A stretch of 34,647 bases of DNA from Desulfovirgula thermocuniculi DSM 16036 (GTDB lineage Bacteria > Bacillota > Desulfotomaculia > Desulfotomaculales > Desulfovirgulaceae), in assembly GCF_000429345.1 (NCBI RefSeq), contig NZ_AUBR01000037.1:1-34647 (forward strand). The letters are read 5' to 3'. The translations under genes and the position numbers were made by a program. How positions within the stretch are numbered: the stretch's first letter is position 1; each line of letters opens with the position of its first letter. The notes below the pieces were generated by a model. It did not search any database. It was given only the letters and a program-made list of their open reading frames with translations, and was not told where the DNA came from. Of the stretch, positions 18,534 through 25,336 are shown one piece after another.

Positions 18534-18591
18534 AGGATTTTTGCAATTCCTGCAGGAAGTAACTAATGAGCTGGAGAAAATCGAACCTTAA
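18520..18591 (+). pseudogene. Short N-terminal fragment, probably of the HEPN partner
   Basis: An ATG overlapping the end of the MNT remnant opens 23 codons (MRSVKGFLQFLQEVTNELEKIEP) and then stops. HEPN genes usually overlap or follow the MNT gene in this way. The fragment is too short to assign with certainty. Confidence 0.3.
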
Positions 18592-18645
18592 ACCGCCTCG
18601 GCCAAATGGTTCCAGTACTCCAGGGAGTGCTAGGGGTAAAAGTGT

Positions 18646-19398
18646 CTACCTCATGACAATAAAGCATAACGTTGTCGTCAGGGATAGGACGTCACAAACC
18701 CCTTCTTCCCCTTCCGGCACCCGGTAGCGGGCCACCACCAGGTAGCGGCCGGGCTCCCGGGCTTGAAGGATGATGCAGCCGTTCACGTCCGTCATTTCCT
18801 GCCACTGCCGGTATCCGCCGGGCCCGTTGCAGGCCACATCCAGGGCCACTCCATCCAGCGGCTCACCGCGGAATTGTACCTGCAGGCCGATTTCGTCACC
18901 CACCCGCCATTGTTTCCATACTGCCGGTATTATTTCCAAAGGCATTCCCACCCGCTGGGGAACGCCCTCCGGGTCGTGTCCCACCGGTACGAAAGCCTGT
19001 GCGTACTGGTTATACAAAACGGACTGGACCACATCCGGATGTTCCCTGCGGGTACCCTGGTGATACCTGCCTTTTTTATCCAACACGTAGCTGCCGGTGT
19101 TTTGAGCAATAACATGGTAAAATCCTTCCGCAGGTGTGGGGAAGCGCAGGAGATAATAATCGGGCCCGCCGTCGGCGATGACCAACTCTTCTTTTTCCCC
19201 ACCCGGAGCCACCACCAGCGCGGCCATGCCCTCTTTTCGGGCCAGCCCGTCCGCCCGCATGTTGTGCCCCCATTTCACATACACCTCCACGCTGCCGCCT
19301 GCGTGGCCGTGGCTGCCGACCATCTCCAGCCACAGTTCGTGGCCGTAGACCATCAGGTCTGTGGTATCGCAAAAGATAATGCTCCTTTTCCCTACCAT
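18646..19398 (-). CDS. DUF4198-type protein of metal uptake operons
   Basis: A 250-residue protein that resembles the DUF4198 family found next to nickel and cobalt transporters. Seen features: YGHELWLEMVGSHGHAGGSVEVYVKWGHNM near the N terminus (histidine-rich, possible metal ligands), a central beta-rich domain, and an Ig-like C-terminal part with GVALDVACNGPGGYRQWQEMTDVNGCIILQAREPGRYLV. The start is the ATG at 19398, seven bases after AAGGAGGGG. No clear signal peptide is visible, which is unusual because most relatives are exported. It follows a broken nikB-type permease and a permease tail by 14 bases, so it was part of a metal import operon. Whether it is still functional there is unclear. 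Confidence 0.6.
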   Translation of the reverse strand: MVGKRSIIFCDTTDLMVYGHELWLEMVGSHGHAGGSVEVYVKWGHNMRADGLARKEGMAALVVAPGGEKEELVIADGGPDYYLLRFPTPAEGFYHVIAQNTGSYVLDKKGRYHQGTRREHPDVVQSVLYNQYAQAFVPVGHDPEGVPQRVGMPLEIIPAVWKQWRVGDEIGLQVQFRGEPLDGVALDVACNGPGGYRQWQEMTDVNGCIILQAREPGRYLVVARYRVPEGEEGVCDVLSLTTTLCFIVMR

Positions 19399-19412
19399 AC
19401 CAATTCCCCTCC

Positions 19413-19817
19413 TTACCCATGTAACTTCAATATGGGTTCGACCTCCCGTAGCACTTGCTTGACCAGCCCCGTTTGCAGCAGGATCGATGCCAGGAAGGTA
19501 CCCGGCATGAAAACCGCAGCCAGCCGGCAAAAAACGGGGATGATCCGCCGCACCGCGGCAATCATCTTGTCCCGCCAGGATGCATGAATTGTTCCCCGGC
19601 TTTGCCCACCCCACTTCTGAGCCTGATCCCGCTGCGGCAAAATTAGCTTGCCCAGCAGCAACCCCACAGCACCAACCACCAGATTTATCCTAAGGTAAAT
19701 TGCCAGGTATACGGCTCCAACGCGGCACCCCAGGGACATAATAACCGCCGGGCTAAAGAAAAAAATCGTGAAGTATAGCCCGGTGGGAAGGGCAGAAACC
19801 AGGTACGAAGCTACCCA
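19413..19817 (-). pseudogene. C-terminal remnant of a polytopic membrane protein (nucleoside-recognition/Gate-like)
   Basis: This frame begins without a start codon in the middle of the nikB-like fragment (WVASYLVSALPTGLYFT) and encodes hydrophobic segments: IFFFSPAVIMSLGCRVGAVY, LRINLVVGAVGLLLGKLILP, then RRIIPVFCRLAAVFMPGTFL. This resembles the second half of Gate-domain nucleoside-recognition permeases sometimes found in metal uptake clusters; the assignment is from memory of the family and moderate. The N-terminal half is missing. It was joined to nikB by a deletion whose junction lies near 19817-19830. Confidence 0.5.
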
Positions 19818-20343
19818 GATGCTTCAACCCGCCCCGGCCCATTACCGGCAGTACCCCTAGCTTCACGGAGAAAAAATAGATGAGCACGAGCCCCAGCCAG
19901 AAGCCGGGAAGCGAAGCGCCTAAAAGAGCCCCTAGGCGGCTCAAGTGGTCAATGACAGCATGCCGGTTAAGGGCAGAGAAGATCCCCGCCGGCAGGGCAA
20001 GACATACCATGAAGGCCAGGGCCGCACAGGCCAGCTCCAGGGTGGCTGGAAAGCGGGAAAGAATTTCTTCCGCCACGGGCCGCCCGGTGCGAAAGGACTT
20101 GCCCAGGTCCCCGTGCAACACCCGCCACAGCCAGCGCCCGTACTGCACGTAAAGGGGGTCGTTTAAGCCCAGCTTTTCCCGCAGGGCCTCCACGGCTTCT
20201 CTGGTCGGCTCCACCCCGCCGGAGCGCAAGATAAGCTCTGCCGGGTCGCCGGGCGCAAGGTTGATCAGGCCGAAGGTGACGATGGAAACTCCCAGCATCA
20301 CGGGGATGAGGTAAAGAAGGCGCTTTAACAGGTAACGTCCCAA
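19818..20343 (-). pseudogene. nikB: nikB/dppB-type ABC permease, N-terminal fragment
   Basis: A TTG start at 20343 follows GGGGGTGAG by seven bases. The protein opens with the standard NikB/DppB sequence (YLLKRLLYLIPVMLGVSIVTFGLINLAPGDPAELI), then REKLGLNDPLYVQYGRWL and LHGDLGKSFRTGRPVAEEI. It breaks at VLPVMGRGGLKHL, about residue 174 of an expected 310 or so, before the transport-domain EAA loop. Downstream sequence belongs to another membrane protein in a different frame. The ORF runs on to 19753 but that tail is not NikB. Nickel, dipeptide and oligopeptide permeases look alike here, so the nickel label is only suggested by neighbours. Confidence 0.75.
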
Positions 20344-20373
20344 TTAAAAACTCACCCCCGGTTCAAATACAAA

Positions 20374-20426
20374 AGGCCACGAAAACCCCTTCCCTGCTCC
20401 AGCAAGGTAAAGGGCCTTCGTGGCCT
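20374..20426 (-). promoter_or_regulatory. Leader hairpin, family copy d (before the nikB fragment)
   Basis: A ten-pair stem AGGCCACGAA / TTCGTGGCCT (20374-20383 with 20417-20426) closes an inner helix (CCTTGCT with AGCAGGG on the minus strand). It lies 30 bases before the TTG start. The minus-strand arms are CCACGAAGG and TTTTCGTGG, with G-T wobble as in copy c. Confidence 0.7.
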
Positions 20427-20440
20427 CAAAAACGCCCTCA

Positions 20441-20476
20441 AAGTAGCCTTGCCCCTTTGGGGCAGAACCGTTACTT
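20441..20476 (-). terminator. Two-part stem-loop after the GGDEF gene
   Basis: TGCCCC and GGGGCA enclose three bases (20450-20464), with an outer AAGTA/TACTT pairing (20441-20445 with 20472-20476). It lies between the GGDEF stop and hairpin d. It could terminate the upstream transcript, though no strong T-run follows, or be part of the nikB leader. Confidence 0.4.
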
Positions 20477-20596
20477 TTCCCGAAAAACCAGTGGCTCCGA
20501 CCACCGTGGTGGTTGCATATTTATATTCGCCATACTTCCCCAAATCCCTTCCGTACCCACCGGGCAAGCACATCATGGCGAGCATATTTTATACTT

Positions 20597-22027
20597 TTAA
20601 GGTAAGTTTTCCATACATTGAATTAGCACCGTCTTTTTACCCCGGCGCTTGCCCTCCAAAAGAAGCTGGTCAGAAAAGCTAATAAGCTGTTCCAAATCGC
20701 GCCCATCCCTGATCAAAAAGCAACTGGCAATTGCTCCACCCATGCTAATGGAAACAGCAACTTCTAATTCGGGGATAGCATCTAGAGCAGAGCAGAGGGT
20801 GGCAAAAATACGGCGGGCAAGGGCATCAAATTCTTCCGGCCGACTGAGGAAAAAGGAGAGCACAAATTCATCACCACCGTACCGCCCCACTAGGTCACCC
20901 TTCCTCACCTGGCGCCTCAACAACTCCCCTACCTTCTTCAGGACCATGTCGCCCACCAGATGCCCGTAAGTATCATTGATGGTTTTGAAATTATCCACAT
21001 CCATCATTAAAATAGCAACGTAGGGACATTTTTCCTTCGCCTCTCCGATCAAATACATGCACCGCTCCATAAAGGACCTGCGGTTTAAAACGCCCGTAAG
21101 AGGATCGTAGCTGGCGAGCCATTCCAAACGCTCCCGGGCCTGGTGAAGGAGCCTATTTTTTTCCTCCAGTTCTTTTACCTTCTGCTCCAGTTCGGACAAA
21201 GCTTCGCGCACTCGCAAAGCCATCTTACCAAATGAAGAGGCAATCTCAGCCAACTCCCGCACCCGGTAAGCGCCCTTTGAAAACCAATCCTCGCCCTTTG
21301 CTGGGTCAAAGCTGGACAAGCGCTCGGCCAGGTTCTTCAAGGGATACACTATCTGCGCTGCGGCGAGGGGGTAAAGAACGGTTGACAGCAATGCTACCAG
21401 GATAAGCGCACCGCCTAAAGGAACGCATAACTGCTGCAAAGGTTCCTTCGCAATCCCTCCTGCCGAGGCACGGACCTTTACCCTGAGATTGGTTTCCGGT
21501 ACCGGCGCGCTAACCTCAATGTTTTCCCTTAAACCAAAGGCTTTAAGAAATAACGTGTCCCCGGTGGAAGTCTTTTCTTTTTCCCCCGCCAAATAAAGAG
21601 TGGTACCATAACTATCTTCCAAGCAAATGACCGGCATTTCCCTGAGCTTTAGTTTGGGCTGGTAGCCAAATCCAAAAAGATGCTTGGGTGCAAAAATTTG
21701 CGCCGGCTCAGGTTCCACAGGAACCAACGGCACAAGCTGAGCCAGGTCTACTTTCCTTGTCAGCCCGTTTTTGGTAGCTATAATTTCGTTTCCCTGGATA
21801 AAGAAGAAAAATCCATCTTCTCCTAGAGCATCCTTCAGGGAAAGAGAAATGATCTGGCTCTCGGCAAAAGCCACCTGGGTCAGGTACCTGTTTGCCCAGG
21901 TAACGGTTTGCATGGCCAGGTACTTGGCCGTAGCATAAATAACCAGGAGAGCGGGAACTAACGCAAGGGCAAAAAACCACAAGGTAAATATTTCAATTAT
22001 ACTGCGCCTTCTCTTGCCCCCTGGCAT
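20597..22027 (-). CDS. Membrane-bound diguanylate cyclase (sensor, HAMP-like, GGDEF)
   Basis: A 476-residue protein that should make cyclic-di-GMP from two GTP. Residues 10-35 are a membrane segment, then an extracytoplasmic sensor region, a second membrane segment near 218-245, a HAMP-like region with a coiled coil (VREALSELEQKVKELEEKNRL), and a GGDEF domain. The active-site motif GGDEF is at 384-388 and the product-inhibition site R-x-x-D at 375-378, exactly five residues before it. The preceding DPLTGVLNRR and MMDVDNFKTINDTYGH motifs are intact. It overlaps the end of the HD-GYP gene by 31 bases, with GAGGAAAAG before the ATG, so the synthase and putative hydrolase are translationally coupled. 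Confidence 0.93.
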   Translation of the reverse strand: MPGGKRRRSIIEIFTLWFFALALVPALLVIYATAKYLAMQTVTWANRYLTQVAFAESQIISLSLKDALGEDGFFFFIQGNEIIATKNGLTRKVDLAQLVPLVPVEPEPAQIFAPKHLFGFGYQPKLKLREMPVICLEDSYGTTLYLAGEKEKTSTGDTLFLKAFGLRENIEVSAPVPETNLRVKVRASAGGIAKEPLQQLCVPLGGALILVALLSTVLYPLAAAQIVYPLKNLAERLSSFDPAKGEDWFSKGAYRVRELAEIASSFGKMALRVREALSELEQKVKELEEKNRLLHQARERLEWLASYDPLTGVLNRRSFMERCMYLIGEAKEKCPYVAILMMDVDNFKTINDTYGHLVGDMVLKKVGELLRRQVRKGDLVGRYGGDEFVLSFFLSRPEEFDALARRIFATLCSALDAIPELEVAVSISMGGAIASCFLIRDGRDLEQLISFSDQLLLEGKRRGKKTVLIQCMENLP

Positions 22028-22641
22028 CTAATCTTTTCCTCCCCCATACAAGACAGGAAAGCCTGCGCTTTTTGAAACAGGAAGGGATCCAGCTTTTTGC
22101 CTTTAATTTCCGCCATTACCTTAAGGGCTTCTCCTAAACTCAGCGGAGAGCGGTAGGGCCGGGGAGAGGTCAGGGCGTCAAACACATCGGCCAGGGCTAA
22201 AACCCTCGCCTCCAGGGGAACACCGTTACCTTCCAGCCCCTCGGGATAGCCTGAGCCATCCCAGGACTCGTGATGCGCTTTAATTGCCACCAGAATATTC
22301 TCCAGGCCTTGCATTCCGCGGCACCTGCTTTCTACCAATTTAAGGCTCCACAGGGGGTGTTGCCTTATCACTTTCCACTCGCTTTCCAGCAAAGGGCCAG
22401 GTTTTTCTAAAATATGACGTGGCACCAGCAGCTTACCCACGTCATGCAAGGCACCGGCCCAGAAAAGGAGCCGGGGCTTACCGAGACCAAGGAAGCAACT
22501 CAATTGCAAGGCGTACTTTGCCGTGCGCACGCTGTGCTCCAGTAGCTCCGGGAAAGCGGAAAGTTCAGGAAAATAACGCTTCAGGAAAGAGCAAATTGAG
22601 GACAAAAAAGGAGCTTTGCCGGCTAAAAGAATGCTCATCAT
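21997..22641 (-). CDS. HD-GYP domain protein (putative c-di-GMP phosphodiesterase)
   Basis: A 214-residue single-domain protein. It has the HD metal motif (LHDVGKLLVP, HD at 66-67) and the HD-GYP hallmark HHESWDGSGYPEGL (HHE at 123-125, GYP at 131-133), followed by ALADVFDALTSPRPYR. These domains hydrolyse cyclic-di-GMP or act as its effectors. There is no membrane segment or receiver domain. The start is the first of two adjacent ATGs, at 22641, after GGGGGGTG. The upstream leader is hairpin copy e; downstream it overlaps the diguanylate cyclase gene. Adjacency to cbiMN suggests the pair could tie c-di-GMP to cobalt status, which is inference. Confidence 0.93.
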   Translation of the reverse strand: MMSILLAGKAPFLSSICSFLKRYFPELSAFPELLEHSVRTAKYALQLSCFLGLGKPRLLFWAGALHDVGKLLVPRHILEKPGPLLESEWKVIRQHPLWSLKLVESRCRGMQGLENILVAIKAHHESWDGSGYPEGLEGNGVPLEARVLALADVFDALTSPRPYRSPLSLGEALKVMAEIKGKKLDPFLFQKAQAFLSCMGEEKIRCQGAREGAV

Positions 22642-22661
22642 AACACCCCCCAAATAAAGTT

Positions 22662-22714
22662 AAGGCCACGAAGGCTCCTCTCACAGAGGCTAGAGAACCA
22701 GCCTTCGTGGCCTT
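22662..22714 (-). promoter_or_regulatory. Leader hairpin, family copy e (before HD-GYP)
   Basis: The longest perfect stem of the family: 14 pairs, AAGGCCACGAAGGC (22662-22675) with GCCTTCGTGGCCTT (22701-22714), around an inner CCTCT/AGAGG hairpin. It ends 20 bases before the HD-GYP start and 63 bases after the cbiN stop, so it could attenuate read-through from cbiMN. Confidence 0.72.
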
Positions 22715-22777
22715 TTGGGGTTCCCGGTTGCAACCTCTTTCCTTCAGGTGGCACGGGGGTATACGGCAGGCACAATG

Positions 22778-23104
22778 TCAATACCGCCTTTCATCTTTCC
22801 CCTGCACGGTGGAAGCTACCCCCCGTTTCCTTGCTAAAGCCTTCCCCAAAAAGTACACAGCTCCGAAAACCAAAAGCGTGCCAATTATGCCGGCAATGGA
22901 AGTGGCCAGGCCTTCGTGGGGAATCCCCGGGAATTGGTAGTCGGGCATAAAGACTTGTATCAGTTCCTTGCCCTCAGCCAAGTCTAAAAACCCCTTGTCT
23001 TCGGCTACACGTTCCAGCCCATCGGGGTAAGGAGAAGCAAAGGGAGAGAGAAACGCCGCCACGACCAGGGCAATCAAAAGTCCCCAGAGCAAATTTTTCT
23101 TCAT
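22778..23104 (-). CDS. cbiN: Cobalt ECF transporter subunit CbiN (PDGLE domain)
   Basis: A 108-residue protein with two membrane segments (about 5-24 and 70-92) and an external loop containing YPDGLERVAEDKGF, the PDGLE motif of CbiN. CbiN is a small accessory subunit that inserts between CbiM and the metal path and is needed for cobalt loading of CbiM. Its ATG overlaps the cbiM stop by four bases (ATGA). The expected next genes cbiQ and cbiO are absent; an HD-GYP gene follows instead. Confidence 0.92.
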   Translation of the reverse strand: MKKNLLWGLLIALVVAAFLSPFASPYPDGLERVAEDKGFLDLAEGKELIQVFMPDYQFPGIPHEGLATSIAGIIGTLLVFGAVYFLGKALARKRGVASTVQGKDERRY

Positions 23105-23757
23105 TTCCTCTCACCTACCGTAAGGCTTTTCTGCCCGGGCTGCTCTAGGTCCCAGACCCGGGAGACGAAGGCAACCGCCACCGTCGTAATTACTCCTTCG
23201 CCAATGCCAATGAGGGCGTGCCAGCCCATCATAGCCGGCACAACTACACCCAAGGGCACCGTGCCGGAAAGAGCAAGCTCCAGGCTGCAAGCCAGCGCCG
23301 CAGCCATCACCGAAAGCCAGGAGGCCAGGAAAACAGCCACTCCACGCCCGGTACTCCCCCTGGAAAGACCGGCAAATAAGCGGTAGGTACCGTAAGCCAC
23401 CCACGGCGCAATAACGGCCATGTTCAGCACGTTGGCCCCCAGTGCAGTGAGGCCTCCGTCGTAAAAGAAGAGCATCTGTATGACCAACACTGCGGTCATG
23501 ATAAGCATGGCACTCCAGGGCCCCAGTAGCACAGCTGCCAGAGCAGCCCCCAGGAGATGGCCTGAAGTGCCTCCGGCCACGGGAAAGTTGACCATTTGGG
23601 CAGCAAAGATGAAGGCACCCATGACACCCAATAGCGGCACCTGGCGTTCCTCCAGGGCCTTCCTGGTTTGGGCCAACGCTCCGGCCAGCGCCCCGGCGCT
23701 TACCGCACTGGCACCAGCCCAGACCTTAGGGTCTAAAAAGCCGTCGGGGATATGCAT
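23101..23757 (-). CDS. cbiM: Cobalt ECF transporter substrate-capture subunit CbiM
   Basis: A 218-residue membrane protein, the S component that binds cobalt. The start is the ATG at 23757, giving the invariant N terminus MHIPDGFL, in which the terminal amine and His2 bind the metal; an in-frame TTG just upstream would spoil this and is rejected. AGGAGG lies ahead of it. Further family motifs are AAQMVNFPVAGGTSGHLLG (with the third ligand histidine), DGGLTALGANVLNMA and HALIGIGEGVITT. CbiM and NikM are hard to separate by eye; the CbiN partner and corrin context favour cobalt. With CbiN alone, homologues show basal uptake; full activity needs CbiQ/CbiO, which are not in this window. Confidence 0.93.
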   Translation of the reverse strand: MHIPDGFLDPKVWAGASAVSAGALAGALAQTRKALEERQVPLLGVMGAFIFAAQMVNFPVAGGTSGHLLGAALAAVLLGPWSAMLIMTAVLVIQMLFFYDGGLTALGANVLNMAVIAPWVAYGTYRLFAGLSRGSTGRGVAVFLASWLSVMAAALACSLELALSGTVPLGVVVPAMMGWHALIGIGEGVITTVAVAFVSRVWDLEQPGQKSLTVGERK

Positions 23758-23788
23758 CAAAAACCGCCTCCTTTTGGAATTTGTGTGA

Positions 23789-23847
23789 GGCCGAGGAAAT
23801 TAAAAGTGACCACCTCGGCCCGTACACGTGGAGACCTCCGTGGTCAC
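23789..23847 (-). promoter_or_regulatory. cbiM leader: hairpin copy f and a competing stem
   Basis: Stem 1 pairs GTGACCAC (23806-23813) with GTGGTCAC (23840-23847). Stem 2 pairs GGCCGAGG (23789-23796) with CCTCGGCC (23813-23820). The strands of stem 2 lie partly inside stem 1, so the full structures compete. Stem 2 lies close to the ribosome binding site of cbiM. The 5' arm on the minus strand, CCACGGAGG, fits the family but its inner pairing is weaker than in other copies. Confidence 0.55.
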
Positions 23848-24041
23848 CGCTATCCATCAAAACTCACAAAACCTATAGGGTTTGAGCATCAATAGAGCAA
23901 GCGAGCGGAAGCCCGCTGCGTGCCTCCTTGGCACCCTTCTCCACAGTTTACATCTTCATCTTCTTAATCAATGTAACACATTCTACAAGCCGCTCCAAAA
24001 TCCTGCCAACATCAGAGGATTTTTTCGCAAGGTTGGCGCAC

Positions 24042-25028
24042 TCAAATTGCTTTTGCCGCACAGACCTGGCACAGCAACCCGTCCTCCCCCAGTACGCTTT
24101 TCTCCACCGCTACCACCTCGCCACAGGAACAGCACCTGGCATACCTGCGGCGACTTACCACCCAGGGAGAACGCAGCAACACTCTGGAGATGGAAAACAG
24201 CTTCTCTTCGGGAAGGTCCAAAATTTCCTGCACGGCCCTGTCTACGGCCCGCTGGTATTTCTCCACCTCTGCTCCACCGGCTTCCCCGGCCACTATCCTC
24301 TCCTCAATCTCACCCACATGGCCGAGGTCTACAGCGGTGCTTATCAGGGCCACCCGCAGCACTTCCTGGGGTTCAAAGCCCGCAGCCAAACGACCGAAAT
24401 AGTATACGTGCTTGCCCAGGTCATATGCAAAAAAATTCTGGTTGCCAATGGTACACCCCGTCACATACTGAAGGGCGTCTATGGCGGAGGTCATGTTTTC
24501 CGCCAGCACGAAGAACTTATGCGCGCTTTCCCTGGTAAGGCTTAGCTCACGCTGGGCAACCAGTGCGGCACGGTAACCTACGGCCAACTCGGGGCAGAGG
24601 TGCCCGTGGTAATAGGCCACATTTAACAGCGGCAGCGGCACGACCAACTTGCTCGCCCCACGAGGTAGCGAAAAGGTCACCTGCCCGGCACAATCCGGCA
24701 AAGAAGCGCCTTTGCCGGAACCCCCCGCCGAATCGTCAATTTTCACCCGGTACCTCAAAACCCACCTGCTCCTGCAAAAGGGGGAATCCTCATTATCGCG
24801 CACCAGGCTCAGACAGAAAACGCCCCCGCTGGTCAGCAGCAGGTAATGCAGGTGTCCTCCGGCACCTTTGGATACCAAAAGCGGCTTTAGGACCTCATAA
24901 TGGTTGCCGCGCCAGCGAAACCCCAGCGGGGTTTGCTGGGAGTTATCAAATTGCACCGGCACCTCTTCCTGAATAATTGAAATGGCCTCTTGTTGGATTT
25001 TAGATAAAATATCCCGGAGGTCAATCAT
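24042..25028 (-). CDS. FmdE-family protein with C-terminal zinc ribbon
   Basis: A 328-residue protein. The central domain has the FmdE signature YYHGHLCPELAVGYRAA (near residue 137), then AENMTSAIDALQYVTGCTIGNQNF, all typical of the formylmethanofuran dehydrogenase subunit E family (PF02663). The C terminus has two CxxC pairs (CCSCGEVV and CQVC), a zinc ribbon. The first 120 residues are not recognised. In bacteria without methanofuran these proteins have no settled role and often sit near metal or cofactor genes; the His and Cys of the signature can bind metal. The ATG at 25028 follows GGAGGG. The gene lies between DUF3842 copy 2 and cbiM, which suggests a metallochaperone-like job, but this is inferred. 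Confidence 0.8.
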   Translation of the reverse strand: MIDLRDILSKIQQEAISIIQEEVPVQFDNSQQTPLGFRWRGNHYEVLKPLLVSKGAGGHLHYLLLTSGGVFCLSLVRDNEDSPFCRSRWVLRYRVKIDDSAGGSGKGASLPDCAGQVTFSLPRGASKLVVPLPLLNVAYYHGHLCPELAVGYRAALVAQRELSLTRESAHKFFVLAENMTSAIDALQYVTGCTIGNQNFFAYDLGKHVYYFGRLAAGFEPQEVLRVALISTAVDLGHVGEIEERIVAGEAGGAEVEKYQRAVDRAVQEILDLPEEKLFSISRVLLRSPWVVSRRRYARCCSCGEVVAVEKSVLGEDGLLCQVCAAKAI

Positions 25029-25098
25029 GAGATGCCCTCCTTAAAACCCATTCTGCCCTCAAAACGCAGCGCATAGCGGCCCTCTCAACGGCTCCCCA

Positions 25099-25146
25099 GA
25101 GGGCGTATTAGAAGTATAAAAAGAGGGCGTATTAGAAGTATAAAAA
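25099..25146. repeat. Perfect tandem 24-bp duplication upstream of the FmdE gene
   Basis: A 24-base unit beginning GAGGGCGTATT and ending TATAAAAA is present twice without a gap (25099-25122 and 25123-25146). A related AGAGGGC also closes a seven-pair hairpin with GCCCTCT just to the left. It may be a duplicated promoter or operator, or slippage. Confidence 0.65.
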
Positions 25147-25154
25147 ATTGTGGA

Positions 25155-25233
25155 TCCTCCGGCAGGGTATCCTCCGAGTTTGGAGGGGCGGGGAAGGGTC
25201 TTGAAAAAGGGCGGGGAGATACCTGCCGGAGGA
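25155..25233 (-). promoter_or_regulatory. Long stem-loop upstream of the FmdE gene
   Basis: TCCTCCGGCAGG-G-TATC (25155-25171) pairs with GATACCTGCCGGAGGA (25218-25233), 16 pairs with one bulge, and encloses a CCTCC/GGAGG hairpin (25171-25186). On the minus strand a run of six T follows a few bases later, so it may end transcripts from DUF3842 copy 2 or form a leader of the FmdE gene. The remainder of 25029-25336 shows no gene. Confidence 0.6.
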
Positions 25234-25336
25234 ACATGCCATATGCGAAGCCTGCCTAGACACTGCCTTTTTCTTCGTGGGAAGCCTCTACCTTACCCCC
25301 TACTTCTTCACCAGGTCCAGCTTAAAACTAGCGGGC

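Noticed and set aside
19399-19614. Longer 322-residue form of the DUF4198 protein
   Set aside because: The extra N-terminal part is the permease remnant read in another frame; a strong ribosome binding site supports the start at 19398.
23785-23850. NiCo (czcD) or cobalamin riboswitch before cbiM
   Set aside because: Neither the B12 box nor the multi-stem junction of the NiCo class is visible; only two competing hairpins are.
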